From: Cryptomeria japonica
Taxonomy: Eukaryota > Streptophyta > Pinopsida > Cupressales > Cupressaceae
Assembly (NCBI RefSeq): GCF_030272615.1
Contig: NC_081409.1
Location: forward strand, 915,597,340 to 915,661,339
Length of the DNA: 64,000 bases
Direction: 5' to 3'
Shown here: piece after piece, positions 34,870-46,406 of the stretch
Layout of the letters: each line of letters opens with the position of its first letter
How positions within the stretch are numbered: the first letter of the stretch is position 1
Notes under the pieces: model-generated
The model's database searches: none
Seen by the model: the letters and a program-made list of their open reading frames with translations, nothing else
What the model was told of the DNA's origin: nothing
Made by a program: the position numbers and the translations under genes

Positions 34870-35156
34870 CATTCTACACTCGTATAGTAAACACATATGG
34901 AGTGTGCTAGTTTGTTGTTCACATAATTTATAGTTATGTTGAACATCATCATTACCATATATGATTATTTTAATATAAATTAATTATTAGAAATATTATG
35001 CAAAGAATTATTTTTCTTACTTGTATTATAGCTAAGACATGGAATATATTATCATATAAGGTATTTATTCATATATAATTAAAATTAAGAAGATAAATTT
35101 GTACATCCTTTTATATTATATCATATATATGAAATTTAATATCTTAATATAGAGAA

Positions 35157-35187
<31 letters not shown>

Positions 35188-35369
35188 TTTAAATTAATTA
35201 ATAATCTTTATTAAACTTGTTAATATAATTATGTATATTTAATCCATTTTACTAATTAATATCATTGTGTATATTCAATCTACCTTACTAAATTTTAATA
35301 TACATTCAAATAATGTTATAATCATAATAATTTGTAATACTATCATATAATAACTATGCTTATCTTTCT
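34870..35369. repeat. Tandem duplication unit A, left part
   Basis: Collinear with 37320-38318 minus its solo LTR. Shared blocks are CATTCTACACT, TGTGCTAGTTTGTTG, AAATATTATGCAAAGAATTA and AACTTGTTAATATAATTA. It continues at 37255-37315 beyond the LINE. It includes an (AT)n run at 35158-35181. Confidence 0.8.
35352..35369. repeat. LINE target-site duplication, left
   Basis: AACTATGCTTATCTTTCT, identical to 37237-37254. Confidence 0.9.
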
Positions 35370-35454
35370 GACCTATTCATGGGTTCCCCAGGGTTAATCC
35401 TGCTAGTGACCAACTGGATAAGAGATAGTTAAATGGTCAAAACTAGAGAAGGGG

Positions 35455-35847
35455 TGGGTGAAAATAAATTTTGATGGAGCATCAAAAGGCAATCTAAGGG
35501 TCTCTGCGGTGGTATGTGTGGCTTGTGATGATGAAGAAAAGGTCCTGTGCAAGGGGGATAGAAGACTTCAAGATGGTGCCAATAATCAGGCAGAAATTCA
35601 GGCGACGCTACTTGCAGTTGATTTAACAACTAATTTGAAGGTGTTGAAATTACATTTAGAGGGTGATTCTTGAATTGTTGTCCAGGTTCTGGTTAAAGGA
35701 CATACTCTATGTTGGAAATTAAACAAATATGTAAATATAATAATTGAAAAACTAAAAATGTTCAATAATTATTGCATCTCACATGTCAAAAGAGAGGGAA
35801 ACACTCTTGCAGATGAGCTGTCAAATGAAGCAGTGGCCTCGAGCTAG
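35455..35847 (+). pseudogene. LINE RNase H domain (RVT_3 type)
   Basis: The frame reads VKINFDGASKGN, NNQAEIQATLLAVD, HLEGDS, then in the same frame WKLNKYVNIIIEKL and VKREGNTLADELSNEA. This gives the four RNase H acids: Asp in NFDG, Glu in QAEI, Asp in EGDS and Asp in ADEL. One in-frame stop (TGA, 35671-35673) splits it. This domain is usual at the end of plant L1 ORF2. It removes RNA from the RNA:DNA hybrid during reverse transcription. This copy is inactive, being both truncated and stopped. Confidence 0.85.
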
Positions 35848-36071
35848 GGGAGGTGAGGTGGTGGAATGACAGAAATGAAACTGTTAAATGGAGTTAAGAC
35901 ACATTGCCAAGTTGGTACACAGTAAATTCGAATCCCTTGTCAGAAGTTGGCTTTTTTCCTGTGCAAGTGTGTTTAATGAGCAGTTATTGCGACATGCTCT
36001 GAATTGGTGGTGATGATGGAGAGCCATGCATTAAATGCCAATTTCATAATGCCCACACTGATAATGAATAG

Positions 36072-36821
36072 ACCTGGCAAGTTGGTGAAACCAGTTTCAA
36101 ATCTGGTTTTATCAGAAATCTCTGTAAATTTTTAGAAAGCTTAGAAAGGGAGGCTAATTTCACCTTGGAATCTTCCAAACTGATGCCAACATTTTGTGGT
36201 CCTATTATGCCAAAGAAACTCGAGAAAATGTTTCTCATTAAAGACCCACTTCTTTTAAAAGCAGTCCAACTGGTTTTAGGTAAAGAGGTGGCTGTCATTG
36301 GTCACCACTATAGGTGCAGAGCAAACATCTACTCGTTGCTCATGGCTTGGGGTCTAGAGTTGGGACACATGGTTGAAGAGGTGTGAAATGTGTTGCAGAG
36401 ACTAATTCCACAAGAATATCTGCTAAATTTGGAATCCCTATTGGAGTGGGCGGTGTCAGGATGGGGATTTAATCTTGCAGAAGGTATCCCGAAGGAAAAT
36501 GAGGCGATGAGGGCGTGCCAATTGCGCATTCCATTTCTTCGACGCTGTGAGGAAGTTAATTTGCGTTTCAAGGATGATGCAAAGAGAGGTTGGGAAGGGA
36601 TTTTAATCTTTGTCCAAATTATGGAGATAGAAGATGCGATCAGGGAGGGTGGCGGGAAAGCGGTGGAGAATGTGAGCCCTAGGAGGTGGATAACAAGGAG
36701 ACTATCTACAGAACTAGCTAAACAAGTGGGAGATGATGCAGAAGGTGGACGGGATGGTGGGGTGGTTTCTCTGAGCCAACAAGGTGTAGTGAGTAAGAAG
36801 GCTGGAGGAAGAAGAAGGTGA
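36072..36821 (+). pseudogene. Unrecognised 250-codon ORF in the LINE 3' region
   Basis: One frame stays open from 36072 to 36821 apart from a single TGA at 36384-36386. The protein has a charged, helical character: FLESLEREANFTLE, MPKKLEKMFLIKDPLLLKAV, YLLNLESLLEWAVSGWGFNL, RRWITRRLSTELAKQV, and a basic end, KKAGGRRR. The GC content is higher than in the flanks. Plant LINEs normally have only a 3' untranslated region after RNase H. This may therefore be a lineage-specific extra ORF, or host sequence carried along by read-through (3' transduction). Function unknown. Confidence 0.5.
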
Positions 36822-37236
36822 CAAATTGCTGGAAGAGGAGGCTCTTGCCATAATTGGGTGGCTGGTGAATCGAGTGCCTCAGCTACAAGAGGCGTGAAGG
36901 AGGAATCATGAATAGCTTATTCCAGGCACGATACCCATAGGTGCCATTTTTAGTTGCTCTCGTTTTCAGTTAATTTTATAGTTGACCTTTAAACTTCAGT
37001 TGAAATGCCTATTTTTTGATAGGCAAGATGTAATAAGTTTTTTCGTACTCTTCAGTATGGGGGGTGGATGTGTGGGTGTTGGTTACTGGTTTTGAAATCC
37101 AGTTTTTTGGGAGGGGGGTGATGGCAGTGTCATGGATGTCTTGTTTTGGGAGTTTTTTGATAGTTCATTATCTTTCCGATTTTGTAATGCTTATATCTCA
37201 ATTAAATAAAATATATATTTTACCAATCAAAAAAAA

Positions 37237-37254
37237 AACTATGCTTATCTTTCT
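37237..37254. repeat. LINE target-site duplication, right
   Basis: Identical to 35352-35369. Confidence 0.9.
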
Positions 37255-37528
37255 TCTAGATTTTACCTTTGTTTAATCAAAAGATTACTATTTTAATGTC
37301 ACTCATGTATAATATTTTTCATTCTACACTTGTATTGTAAACACATATATGATGTGTGCTAGTTTGTTGTGTTGATTTCATTGTTGTTCACATTAGTTAT
37401 AGTTATGTTGAATATCAACATTACAATATGATTATTATTATTATATAAATTAATTACTAGAAATATTATGCAAAGAATTATTTCCTTTACTTGTATGATA
37501 GTTATAAGACATGGACTATATGATTATT

Positions 37529-37962
37529 TGTTGGTGTAAATTATGTCTCATAATTACACTTTACTTAAGTTGACTTAGGGTAATGCATTTCATAGTAGTT
37601 TGGATATGACACTTAGGGAAGTGTGCACATAGGGATGATGTATGTAGGAGAAATTCCACCTTTTGTGGTTTTATCTTGTTGTTACATTCCACCCTTGCTG
37701 GGTAATCCACCTCTTGTGGAATATTTTATTATTTCTCCTACCTACCCTCACCTACCCTTGTTTCTCATTGAGCCATATGTCATGACTGTGTGCTCACATA
37801 TCCATATGGCCTTATCTTTATAAGAAGGTTCATTTACATTGTATAAAAACAATTCAATTTGAATCAATTTAGTTAGTTGGGTATTTTGCATGTTGATAGG
37901 AATACAGTTTATTCTTGTCATATATTTTGTTCTCTCTTATTTGTACCACCACCACCACTACC

Positions 37963-37996
<34 letters not shown>

Positions 37997-38000
37997 TCGA
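37529..38000 (+). mobile_element. Solo LTR (copia-like) with a microsatellite end
   Basis: Interrupts unit B exactly where unit A is continuous (35048-35062). It starts TGTTGGTGTAAATTATG, has a TATA-like CTTTATAAGAAGG near 37815 and ends in a CAC/CAT trinucleotide run. The right edge is blurred by the microsatellite. No coding sequence. Confidence 0.65.
37946..37999. repeat. (CCA)n/(TCA)n microsatellite
   Basis: Trinucleotide run that changes from CAC-type to CAT-type. Confidence 0.85.
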
Positions 38001-38370
38001 TATTTATTAACATATAATTAAAATTAAGAAAAGAAATATGTGCGTCCATCTATATTATATTGTATATATGAAATTTTATATCTTAATACATAGAAAAATA
38101 TATATGTATAATTAAAAATGTAAATTAATTAATAATCTATTTACTAGATTCATATAATAAACTTGTTAATATAATTACACATATTTAATCCATTTTGCTA
38201 ATTAATATAATTGTATATATTCAATCTATTTTACTAAATTTCAATATCCATTCACATTTTGGTATCATTATAATACTTTGGAACACTATCATATAATAAG
38301 TATACTTATCTTTCTTCAGGATTTTACCTTTGTTAGAACAAAATATTACTATTTAATTGTCACATACATA

Positions 38371-39164
38371 CCCATATATCCCATGGGTGGATTTCACTTT
38401 TTGAAAATCTTAATATTTTATTTATAAAAGTTTTGATTGATTGGAAAGGATGTATGCATGGGATCAATTATTTGATAGATTTGAATTAATATAAATCGGC
38501 TTTTAAGACTAAACAAAAACCTTTGTGCGTTGAAAACAAGGGAACAAAGAATCAGCTTTTTTGAACAATTACATGGTTTTATCAATGGGAAAAGAAGAAA
38601 ATTCATGGTGGATTATTATGATGATGGTGCATAAAAATACATGCACGGGAATCTCAAGTACCGTGCATATAAATCTTGTCAGACTACTTTTCTTTGCGCA
38701 TGAGAAATGCATTGTCGGTAATTGCCTTCTCCGGTCAAATTGAGAACCCACATTAACATATGATTTTTCTTTTATTGGATAAAAGCATAAAATAAAATAA
38801 CAGTACATAAACAGCTAGAGCATCAAAAACAGTATATAACAGTATATAAATAGTTAAAAATATGTCCATATTTATCATCAACTGATATTATTATTGTAAT
38901 CAGCTTAATTAAAAGTGGGTATTGTTTTTTTTTCTAATATTTTTCTAAAGCTTGTATGAATTTTTTTTTAGGTTTTTAAATTTTAAAGATTAATTCTTTA
39001 CAATTTGGTTGGCCAAAACTTTATGGTCATATAGAATAGATTTGAGGGATCCACTACTATTAAAAAAATGTCTACCTAATTTTTTAGGATTTAAAATATA
39101 AATGAATTAAAATGTGTAAGTTTTATTAATATAAAAAAAAGTGAGAATCGCAAGAAATTTTTTT
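38371..39164. other. AT-rich DNA without a gene
   Basis: Short overlapping ORFs only, no domain. Confidence 0.4.
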
Positions 39165-41320
39165 TCAATATGAAGTATGTGCTTCTCTAATTACATGTAC
39201 TCTTCATCCCTTGGAATACACAATTTACCAAGATGATAAAGCAGTTTATCATGAACATTATAATCTAATTATTCTACTTGATTACCATGGATTAGTGTTT
39301 CATATACATCCTTGAAATCTTTATCTCTATCATATTGTTCAATATAACTTTCATGAGCTAAAGAAAATTCTATAGAATAATGGATGCATTAATAGAAGGC
39401 CTTGATAACATATTAGCAACTTTGTTATGTATACATTTCTTATACTTGATGACCAAATATAATTGTTGCAAGAATCCCATCCTCCAAAAATTTCATGATT
39501 GTTGTAGCTTGGACTATGATTGAAGATATTGTGAAGGTTGGTGATCTGTATGGATAATTGTCTCTTTGCCCATCAAATAGTGTTTCCACTTCTCCACATT
39601 CTTACCCAAAGCATACAATTCTTTGTCATATGTAGGATAATTTCTTGTTGCAGCACTAAAGGTCTCAGAATGGTAACAAATTGGTTTCCTTCTTTGTATT
39701 AGTTTTGTTCCCATGGCATAATCACTTGCATCAGTTTCAATCTCAAATGGTTGTTGTACTGATTTTCTCCTTCAAAGTTTTAAAGGCTTTTTTATGTTTT
39801 CCTCCCCACTGAAAAAATTGCTTAGTACTTGTCAAAGCATGCAAAGGAGATGCAATAAATGAAAAGTTAGCAATGAACATCCTCCAATATTGAATTTCTC
39901 CTAGGAAGCTCCTAAATTCAATTATATTATTAGGCTTAAGCCATTTCATGATGGCTTCAACTTTGGAGGGATCAATTTTCAATTCACTACCCCCTACAAT
40001 ATAGCCTAAATAACCAAAGATGTTTTGACAATTCACATTTGGATATCTTTTGACATACATTCTCTTTTTTCAAAACATCTAAGACCTTCCTGACATGCAT
40101 TACATAATCTTCCCATTTTTTACTGAAAATCAAGATATCATCGAAGTACACTATTACAAAATCATCTATGAATGATCTAAATACATCAATCATAATTTAC
40201 ATGAATTTAGCAGGAGCATTACAAAGCCTAAAGGGCATAACTAGCCATTCAAAGAAACCTTGCTTTGTTTTAAAAATAGTTTTCCAAATATCACCTTCAT
40301 AATTCTGATTTGATGGCATCCACTTCTTAATTCATCCTTAATGAAGTAGATTGCATCTCTTAATTTATCTAACAAATCATCAATGCAAGGAAGAGGATAG
40401 CAACTTTTCACTGTGATCTTGTTCAATGCGCAAGAATCCACACACATTCTCCGCATACCATCTTTCTTTGGCACCAACACAATTAGTTGGGTTAAACATA
40501 AGAATAGAATGTCTTAAATAACCATGCAACCACCAATATACTTCAAAATATTTTCTTGTGTATATAAAAGAAATCTCAATGTTAATGCCCTCTTTCTGAA
40601 CTCTTGATTATAATCTTGCACATTTTGTCCTTTACCTTGTCTTAGATTTTTCCAATCCATTAATGATTGTTGCATATATCCTAATGGATAAAATTTCTTC
40701 TTTAATGCAGATGTAAATTCATACCAAGAAGATTGCATATTACCTTTAATGTGAAGATTTTCTTGAACCTGGCTCTCACACCATATCAATGTAGTGCCTC
40801 CTAGTTGGAGAGTAGCTATCTAAACTTTGGATCCTTCATCCTCAATTCTTTGAATCCTGCAGTAGGCTTCAATTTTCTTAATCTAATTATCTAGCTTTGT
40901 TTTATTAAGTTCACCATTATACATTAGAAAATCAAATTTTACATCTAATTTTGATAAAGGTAATTTATAATTAGTCTTTTTTGTTTGTCCCTTTTGAGAT
41001 GGAGATAAAGATGGAGAAGAAGTTGTAGAAGGAGGACTTGGAGGAGGGTCACTACTGACTCCTTTGTCTTTAACTTTACTAGATCCTTCTCCACCTTTTC
41101 TTTTTTCTTTGTATAGCTCTTGCACCATTGCTTGCATGTCGAGAAAAGCTTGCCAAAGTGCCCTTTCAAACTAAGGAAGGCTTTATTTTCCTTCAGGATC
41201 CATTACTTGTTGTGGAAATGTATGTGCCATATCAATCTCAAGATTAAACTCTTCAAGCAATCCTTCTCCATGGTTGAGCTTAGACCTAGTTAGCATTCAA
41301 CATAAACACTTTTGAATCCT
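39165..41320 (-). mobile_element. Ty3/gypsy fossil (gag to RNase H)
   Basis: On the minus strand: a gag region with a Pro/Ser-rich linker and the capsid-like WYEFTSALKKKFYPLGYMQQ (about 41.2-40.5 kb); reverse transcriptase with LVPKKDGMRRMCVDSCALNK and VYFDDILIFS (about 40.5-39.9); the connection region GYIVGGSELKIDPSKVEAI; RNase H with ATRNYPTYDKELYAL and IHTDHQPSQYL (about 39.7-39.5); and a decayed tail toward the integrase zinc finger (YHLGKLCIP-like). No LTRs were found at its ends. It is broken with many breaks, and old. Confidence 0.9.
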
Positions 41321-41805
41321 TGATCAACTTCTCTAATGCCAACTTGATCCAAAATCAGTGGCAAAGAATATTTTTTCACACTAATTTGAGTTCCAATAAT
41401 TTGAATTGCATTATTACTTTTTAAATAATTACTTTATTGAATTAACATCATTTAGTAAGTAATTTAAATGGCTAAAATTTAAAAGAACTAGAAAGAAGAC
41501 AGACCATACACTACAATTTGTGAACAGAATTTGCCCCTTATAGGCTATGTCTCTGGGTCCATTTTAAATGCGCAACTGATCCATTAAAATTCATGAAAAA
41601 AATATCAAATTTCCTTCAAAATCAAAAGAAATTTTAAAACTTGTAGAATTAGACTTTGGGATTCTTTGGGAAGATACAAACTCATTAAGAGTTCTTTTAA
41701 ATTCTTCTTGCAAAATTAAAATAAATATATTGAAAGAACTTTAACTCTCCAAAAATTCCTCTAAGATACAATATAACCAATTTTGTGTGCTTGTTTTTCA
41801 TCAAT
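41321..41805. other. No recognisable gene
   Basis: AT-rich DNA between the gypsy fossil and the tRNA-like sequences; the first part may be untranslated leader of the fossil. Confidence 0.35.
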
Positions 41806-41876
41806 AAGCTTGTGGTGTAATAGTAGCACTTTGCCTTTAAATAGGCAAGATTGCAAGTTCTAGTCTTCCATTTGCA
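41806..41876 (+). repeat. tRNA-like sequence 1 (SINE head candidate)
   Basis: An A-box-like TGTGGTGTAATAGTAGC (41811-41827) and a B-box-like GCAAGTTCTAGTCTTCC (41853-41869) are spaced as in a tRNA. The middle can pair (TTGCCT...AGGCAA), like an anticodon stem. There is no clean acceptor stem. More likely a tRNA-derived SINE head or tRNA pseudogene than a working tRNA. Confidence 0.5.
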
Positions 41877-41940
41877 TTAGATTATGCTTTATCCATAATA
41901 TTATATTTTAAATGTGTATCTTTTCTTATTAAAACACATC

Positions 41941-42011
41941 CATAGCATTTGGTGCAATGGATAATACTTACACCATGGTGGTTGAGTGTTCTAATCTTCA
42001 CATGGGTAGCT
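41941..42011 (+). repeat. tRNA-like sequence 2 (SINE head candidate)
   Basis: A-box-like TTGGTGCAATGGATAA (41949-41964) and B-box-like GAGTGTTCTAATCTTC (41984-41999), about 135 bp after the first tRNA-like sequence and in the same orientation. Sequence 2 is not a simple copy of sequence 1. Confidence 0.45.
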
Positions 42012-42865
42012 AAAACTTATCTCAAAAACTTGTTTTTTTCCAAACCCCACATGTGCAACCTTTGTTGACTTTATTTCTAGCACTAGGTTGTATTTTAAAT
42101 AAAATTACTGGGTTCAAATCAAATTGATTGTGATTGCAAATTGACTTTCCATTTGTTAATTTTTGAATTTGGTCCATGTGGAAACATTTAATTAGTCCAC
42201 TTGCTGCCACATGTCAAATTTATATTGTGTCATGTTTCAACCCTTAACCATGCCATGTGTCACCTTTTAACCATGTCACATGTCATCCTCATAATACCAC
42301 GTGTTATTTTATGTGTTGAGCCACTTATCAATGCACCCATGTCTTTCCCTCAACTTTTGCATATGATGTTTATTTAAGTTCATTCAAAATGCGTTGGAAA
42401 GATCTTGATGAGGCCTACAAAAGGAAGGACTTTCCATCAACTTTAAACAACATCAATTTTTTAAGATCATCAATTTTGGATTGATTGTGGGAGATCCTCT
42501 TGGATCAATTTTCCATCATTTACGTTATCATAGAATTGTCAATATTTATCATGATTTATATTTTACTTATTAAACACATCTCATCTTTTTCAATATCTCC
42601 TAACATCATATATTTATTTTCTTGCATTCCAATCTTTATTCATCTAACGATCTGCCTATCACATTTAAGTCTAGACATTTTCCACATCTCATACCTTATT
42701 TCTCCTCTTAAAATCTCATATATGCCACATGAACCTACTTTCTCTCTCAAGATGAAAATCCCATACCATTCCTATGCACCAATGCTCTTCCTAATAGTCA
42801 TGGCTTCTCCTTCAAAAAATTTCTATATTTTATTTTTCTTTGAAATTATGCTATATAATGTCATC
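42012..42865. other. AT-rich DNA without a gene
   Basis: Contains several CATGTCACATGTCA-like short repeats (42190-42310) and a 148-codon Ile/Leu/Phe-rich frame (42485-42931). I do not accept that frame as a gene because its composition simply follows AT content. Confidence 0.4.
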
Positions 42866-43640
42866 TTAAGAAGGGGAAAATCTAAACACCTAAAGCACGT
42901 TCTCATATTTCCTCTAGTAGCATCACACTAGGACTATCCTATACTTTTTCTTTGAATATTATCTAAATGAATAATATTTATCTAATTAATCTGTTTACCG
43001 GATCTTCTAATGTCAAGCAACTATGTCTGAACTATTTGGTTAACAAATATAACATTCTTCCACCATTAATTTAATTAATCATTGTTATTTCATTAAGTCA
43101 ATCAATGTCTTGATATTATTCCATAAATTAATTAAATATGTATTAATCATTTACATCCTGTGAAAATATCGTCATCATTGGTTAAATAAACTAATAAGCT
43201 TTAACAAACTTATAAGTCAAACATTCCTCTAACATATTATTTAAAATAAATAGTCAATCTTGCACATGGAAACAAGTACACAAGAGTCCTAAAATTTCCT
43301 TTTCAATCTCCACACTCCATCAAGATATGAGAAAACATCCATCATTCATCACTTCTAAATCCTTTCCCTAATCATGTGCAATAATCACGTGATGCCACTT
43401 GTAAAACTCTCACTCTCTCTTACATATGTATCAATTGTATCCATCCATTATACATGATGTAATATTATCCACCCATCAATCCTAACCAAAATCTATAAAA
43501 TGAGCATAAGACAAGCCATGTAAAAGAAGAGGAGTCAATTTCAACAAGGTTATAAGATTGCATTAATAAAACCACATTCATTTTCAATAATTAATAAAAT
43601 CATCTTGAACACAACACTTAGGTCATGAAGGTTTGTGTGA
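42866..43640 (+). mobile_element. LTR-like fossil end
   Basis: A purine tract (AAGAAGGGGAAAA) at about 42870 is followed by TCTAAACACCTAAAGCACG, a variant of the TGTAGACACCTAAAA head. A TATA-like TCTATAAAATGAGC lies near 43491. It looks like a degraded 3' LTR of the gypsy-type group seen at 1559 and 61331. Confidence 0.4.
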
Positions 43641-43757
43641 TAATAATTTTGTTACATTTGGTCATTGTTTTATTTATTTTCTCCATTAGAGGTTTAGTAA
43701 GGTAAAAAGTTATGATATTATTATTAGAACACACCAATATACTAGGGGGTGGATTTT

Positions 43758-43783
43758 GGGGGGGGGGGGGGGGGGGGGGGGGG
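43758..43783. repeat. 26-base poly-G run
   Basis: An uninterrupted G run following GGGGGTGGATTTT. It can form a G-quadruplex and is difficult to sequence, so its length may be unreliable. Confidence 0.9.
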
Positions 43784-44230
43784 TAAATCATTATATTATC
43801 AAAGGTATATGAAATAAGAACAACCACATAAATAACACATAACACTAGATATTATGTGTAAACCTTAGAAAGGAGAAACAATGGTGAGCAAGTTGCTTGG
43901 ATCTATTGTCTAAATCTGGCCTCACAAATGAAAAATAAATTTACAAATAGATTTGAAGGCACCAACCCAAAGGAAACTATAATCCTCTAACATGAGTTCT
44001 AAACAACTCAATACAAGAGAGACACCAACCTCGTACAAATCAAGAGGCATCAACCTCATAACTGATTACAACAAATAACAGACATGCCACTATCTAAAAT
44101 AAGAATAGAATGATATTAGGAAGGATATATTTTGATTTGCATTGCTAAATTATTTTGAAATCTGCTCTATCGTTGGTAACCTTTGTTATGGATACACTCT
44201 CACCACCTCCACAAATGAATGATCTACTTC
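43784..44230. other. No recognisable gene
   Basis: Ordinary mixed sequence between two simple repeats; contains two ACCAACCTC-type short repeats at 44025-44060. Confidence 0.4.
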
Positions 44231-44231
44231 A

Positions 44232-44695
44232 CGTGTGTGCATGTGTGTGTGCGTGCACACACACACACACACATACATTTATATATATATATATATATAT
44301 ACACACACATATACATATATATACACATATACACATATACAGATATATACATATGTATATGCATACATACATACATACATACACACACACATATATAGTA
44401 CACACATACACACACTATACACATATACACATATACATATATATACACATATACATATATATACATATGTATATGCATACATACATACATACACACACAC
44501 ATATATAGTACACACATACACACACACACACACATATATATGTACATATACATATATATATGTACATATGTATATGTACATGTACGTACAAGTACATATG
44601 TACATATATATATATGTATATGTATATATGTATATGTATATATATATATGTATATGTATATATATATATACATATACATATATATATACATATAC

Positions 44696-44727
<32 letters not shown>

Positions 44728-44803
44728 GTACATATGTACTTGTACGTACATGTACATATACATATGTACATATATATATATGTACATGTACATGTACATA
44801 TAC

Positions 44804-44840
<37 letters not shown>

Positions 44841-44861
44841 CATACATATATATATACATAC

Positions 44862-44895
<34 letters not shown>

Positions 44896-44939
44896 GTATA
44901 TGTACATATCTATATATATATGTATATGTACATATATAC

Positions 44940-44972
<33 letters not shown>

Positions 44973-45430
44973 TATGTACATATATACATATATATACACA
45001 CATATACATATGTACATATACATATATATAAATATATACATATATATATGTACATATATACATATATATATACATATATATATATACATATGTACATATA
45101 TATGTATATATACATATATACATATATATGTATATATATACATACATACATACATATATACAGTATGTATATATACATATATGTATATATACATACATAC
45201 ATATATATATGTATATATATATGTGTGTGTGTATATATATATGTATGTATGTGTATATGTGTGTATTGTATATGTGTGTGTGTGTATGTGTGTATACCTG
45301 TATATATATGTGTATATATACATATACATATATATGTTTATATGTATGTATACACATACACATACACATAGTATACATATACATATACATGTCTATGTAT
45401 ATGTATATATATGTTTTTGTATATATGTGT
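44232..45430. repeat. 1.2-kb alternating purine-pyrimidine microsatellite
   Basis: Almost entirely TA, CA/TG and GTAC/CATA steps, with a CG-containing (GTGTGCGTGCAC) start near 44243. A 114-bp block around TATGTATATGCATACATACA is duplicated (44349 and 44463). Both strands are open in several frames (up to 388 codons of YIYICIY-type residues); these are artefacts. Confidence 0.95.
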
Positions 45431-46399
45431 TGGTAAATGGATTTGTTGCTTTAAGAAACTTTCTTGAAAAACTCTATTTTGCCCTGTAATTAGCAACAAA
45501 GCATTCACAACAGTTGAAGAATCACAAAAAAAGAATGGTAATTCTTCTTTGCGTTTGAGAGGGGCAGCTCCCTCGTATAATGGGGGTATTTGGATTTTTT
45601 TAAAATTTTAAAGAACGAACAATAAAGAAAGATTGAATGCCATACAAGGTATGAATCTAGATTAAAATAAATTCCATATAATCAAGTTTGAGATACCACA
45701 ACTTGAAATAATCTTCTTCACATTCAATGTTAAAGGGAAAGCATTAGGTAATCATCAATTAAACATAAGAACATTGATAATAACCCATGAGAATAAGTTG
45801 AACACACATCCAAATTGATCTCTATTGCTTAATTGCTTGAATAATACTATCCAAGTCTCTCATACAAAGCTTGTGAAAAAGTGGAATCCCCCCTGTCTCC
45901 CCCAATTACAATGCAAAAGCCTTCCATTTATAAGATTGAGAGAATAACTAACCTGATAACCAACTCATAACCACTTTGAATAACCACATAATCTAACCAC
46001 TTTGTGTAACTACTTAGATTAACTTCCTAAATAGCCACGTAGGAAAAACACCTAGGTAACCGATTAAGATAACAACCTTAAGTATCAACTTAGGATAACT
46101 ACACAAGTGGCCACTTTTAATAACTACCTTTAAGAAACAAGTTAGGATTTACCTAACTTTTACAAAAGTGAAGTTCAAATTCAAAGTTGTTTTAGAGTGG
46201 ATGACATAAGAACTTTTGAAACTTGTGACCTTGAAGAAAGACGATATTATTGATCATCATGTTGAGGTAGTTTTCAATCCTCACTAGCTTCATCTCTAAT
46301 AATTTTGAAAGCATTCCAAGAACTCACCATTTTATATATTTTGTTTTCTTAATACACACTTGTAACTATACCACCACCTTGATCTTCGATGTAGAGGAG
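45431..46399. other. No recognisable gene; short TAACCACTT repeats
   Basis: 45960-46120 contains many TAACCACTT/TAACTAC-type short repeats. The sequence from 45490 could be LTR-like, but I cannot support a boundary. Confidence 0.35.
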
Positions 46400-46406
46400 T
46401 AGTCAT

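Larger units (their letters stand above)
35370..37236 (+). mobile_element. 5'-truncated plant LINE (L1-type)
   Basis: 1867 bp between perfect 18-bp direct repeats, ending in an A run (37229-37238). It begins within the pol region, so only a C-terminal RNase H domain and a long 3' part are present. The uninserted target is kept in the neighbouring duplication unit at 38290-38335 (TACTTATCTTTCTTCAGGAT), so the insertion is younger than that duplication. Confidence 0.9.
37320..38370. repeat. Tandem duplication unit B
   Basis: Second copy of the 34870-35369 plus 37255-37315 unit. It holds the empty site for the LINE and is itself split by a solo LTR at about 37529-38000. Confidence 0.8.

Noticed and set aside
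41806-42011. Functional tRNA genes
   Set aside because: The A and B boxes are diverged and no clean acceptor stem forms, so only tRNA-like repeats are supported.
42485-42931. 148-codon hydrophobic ORF resembling a membrane protein
   Set aside because: The Ile/Leu/Phe richness follows from AT-rich DNA; no family, signal or helix pattern stands out, and it overlaps an LTR-like start.
43618-43845. Proline-run ORF
   Set aside because: The proline run is the complement of the poly-G homopolymer.
44224-45489. ORFs of up to 388 codons on both strands
   Set aside because: They translate TA/CA/TG microsatellite into Tyr/Ile/Cys/Met repeats; several frames are open at once, so they are artefacts.
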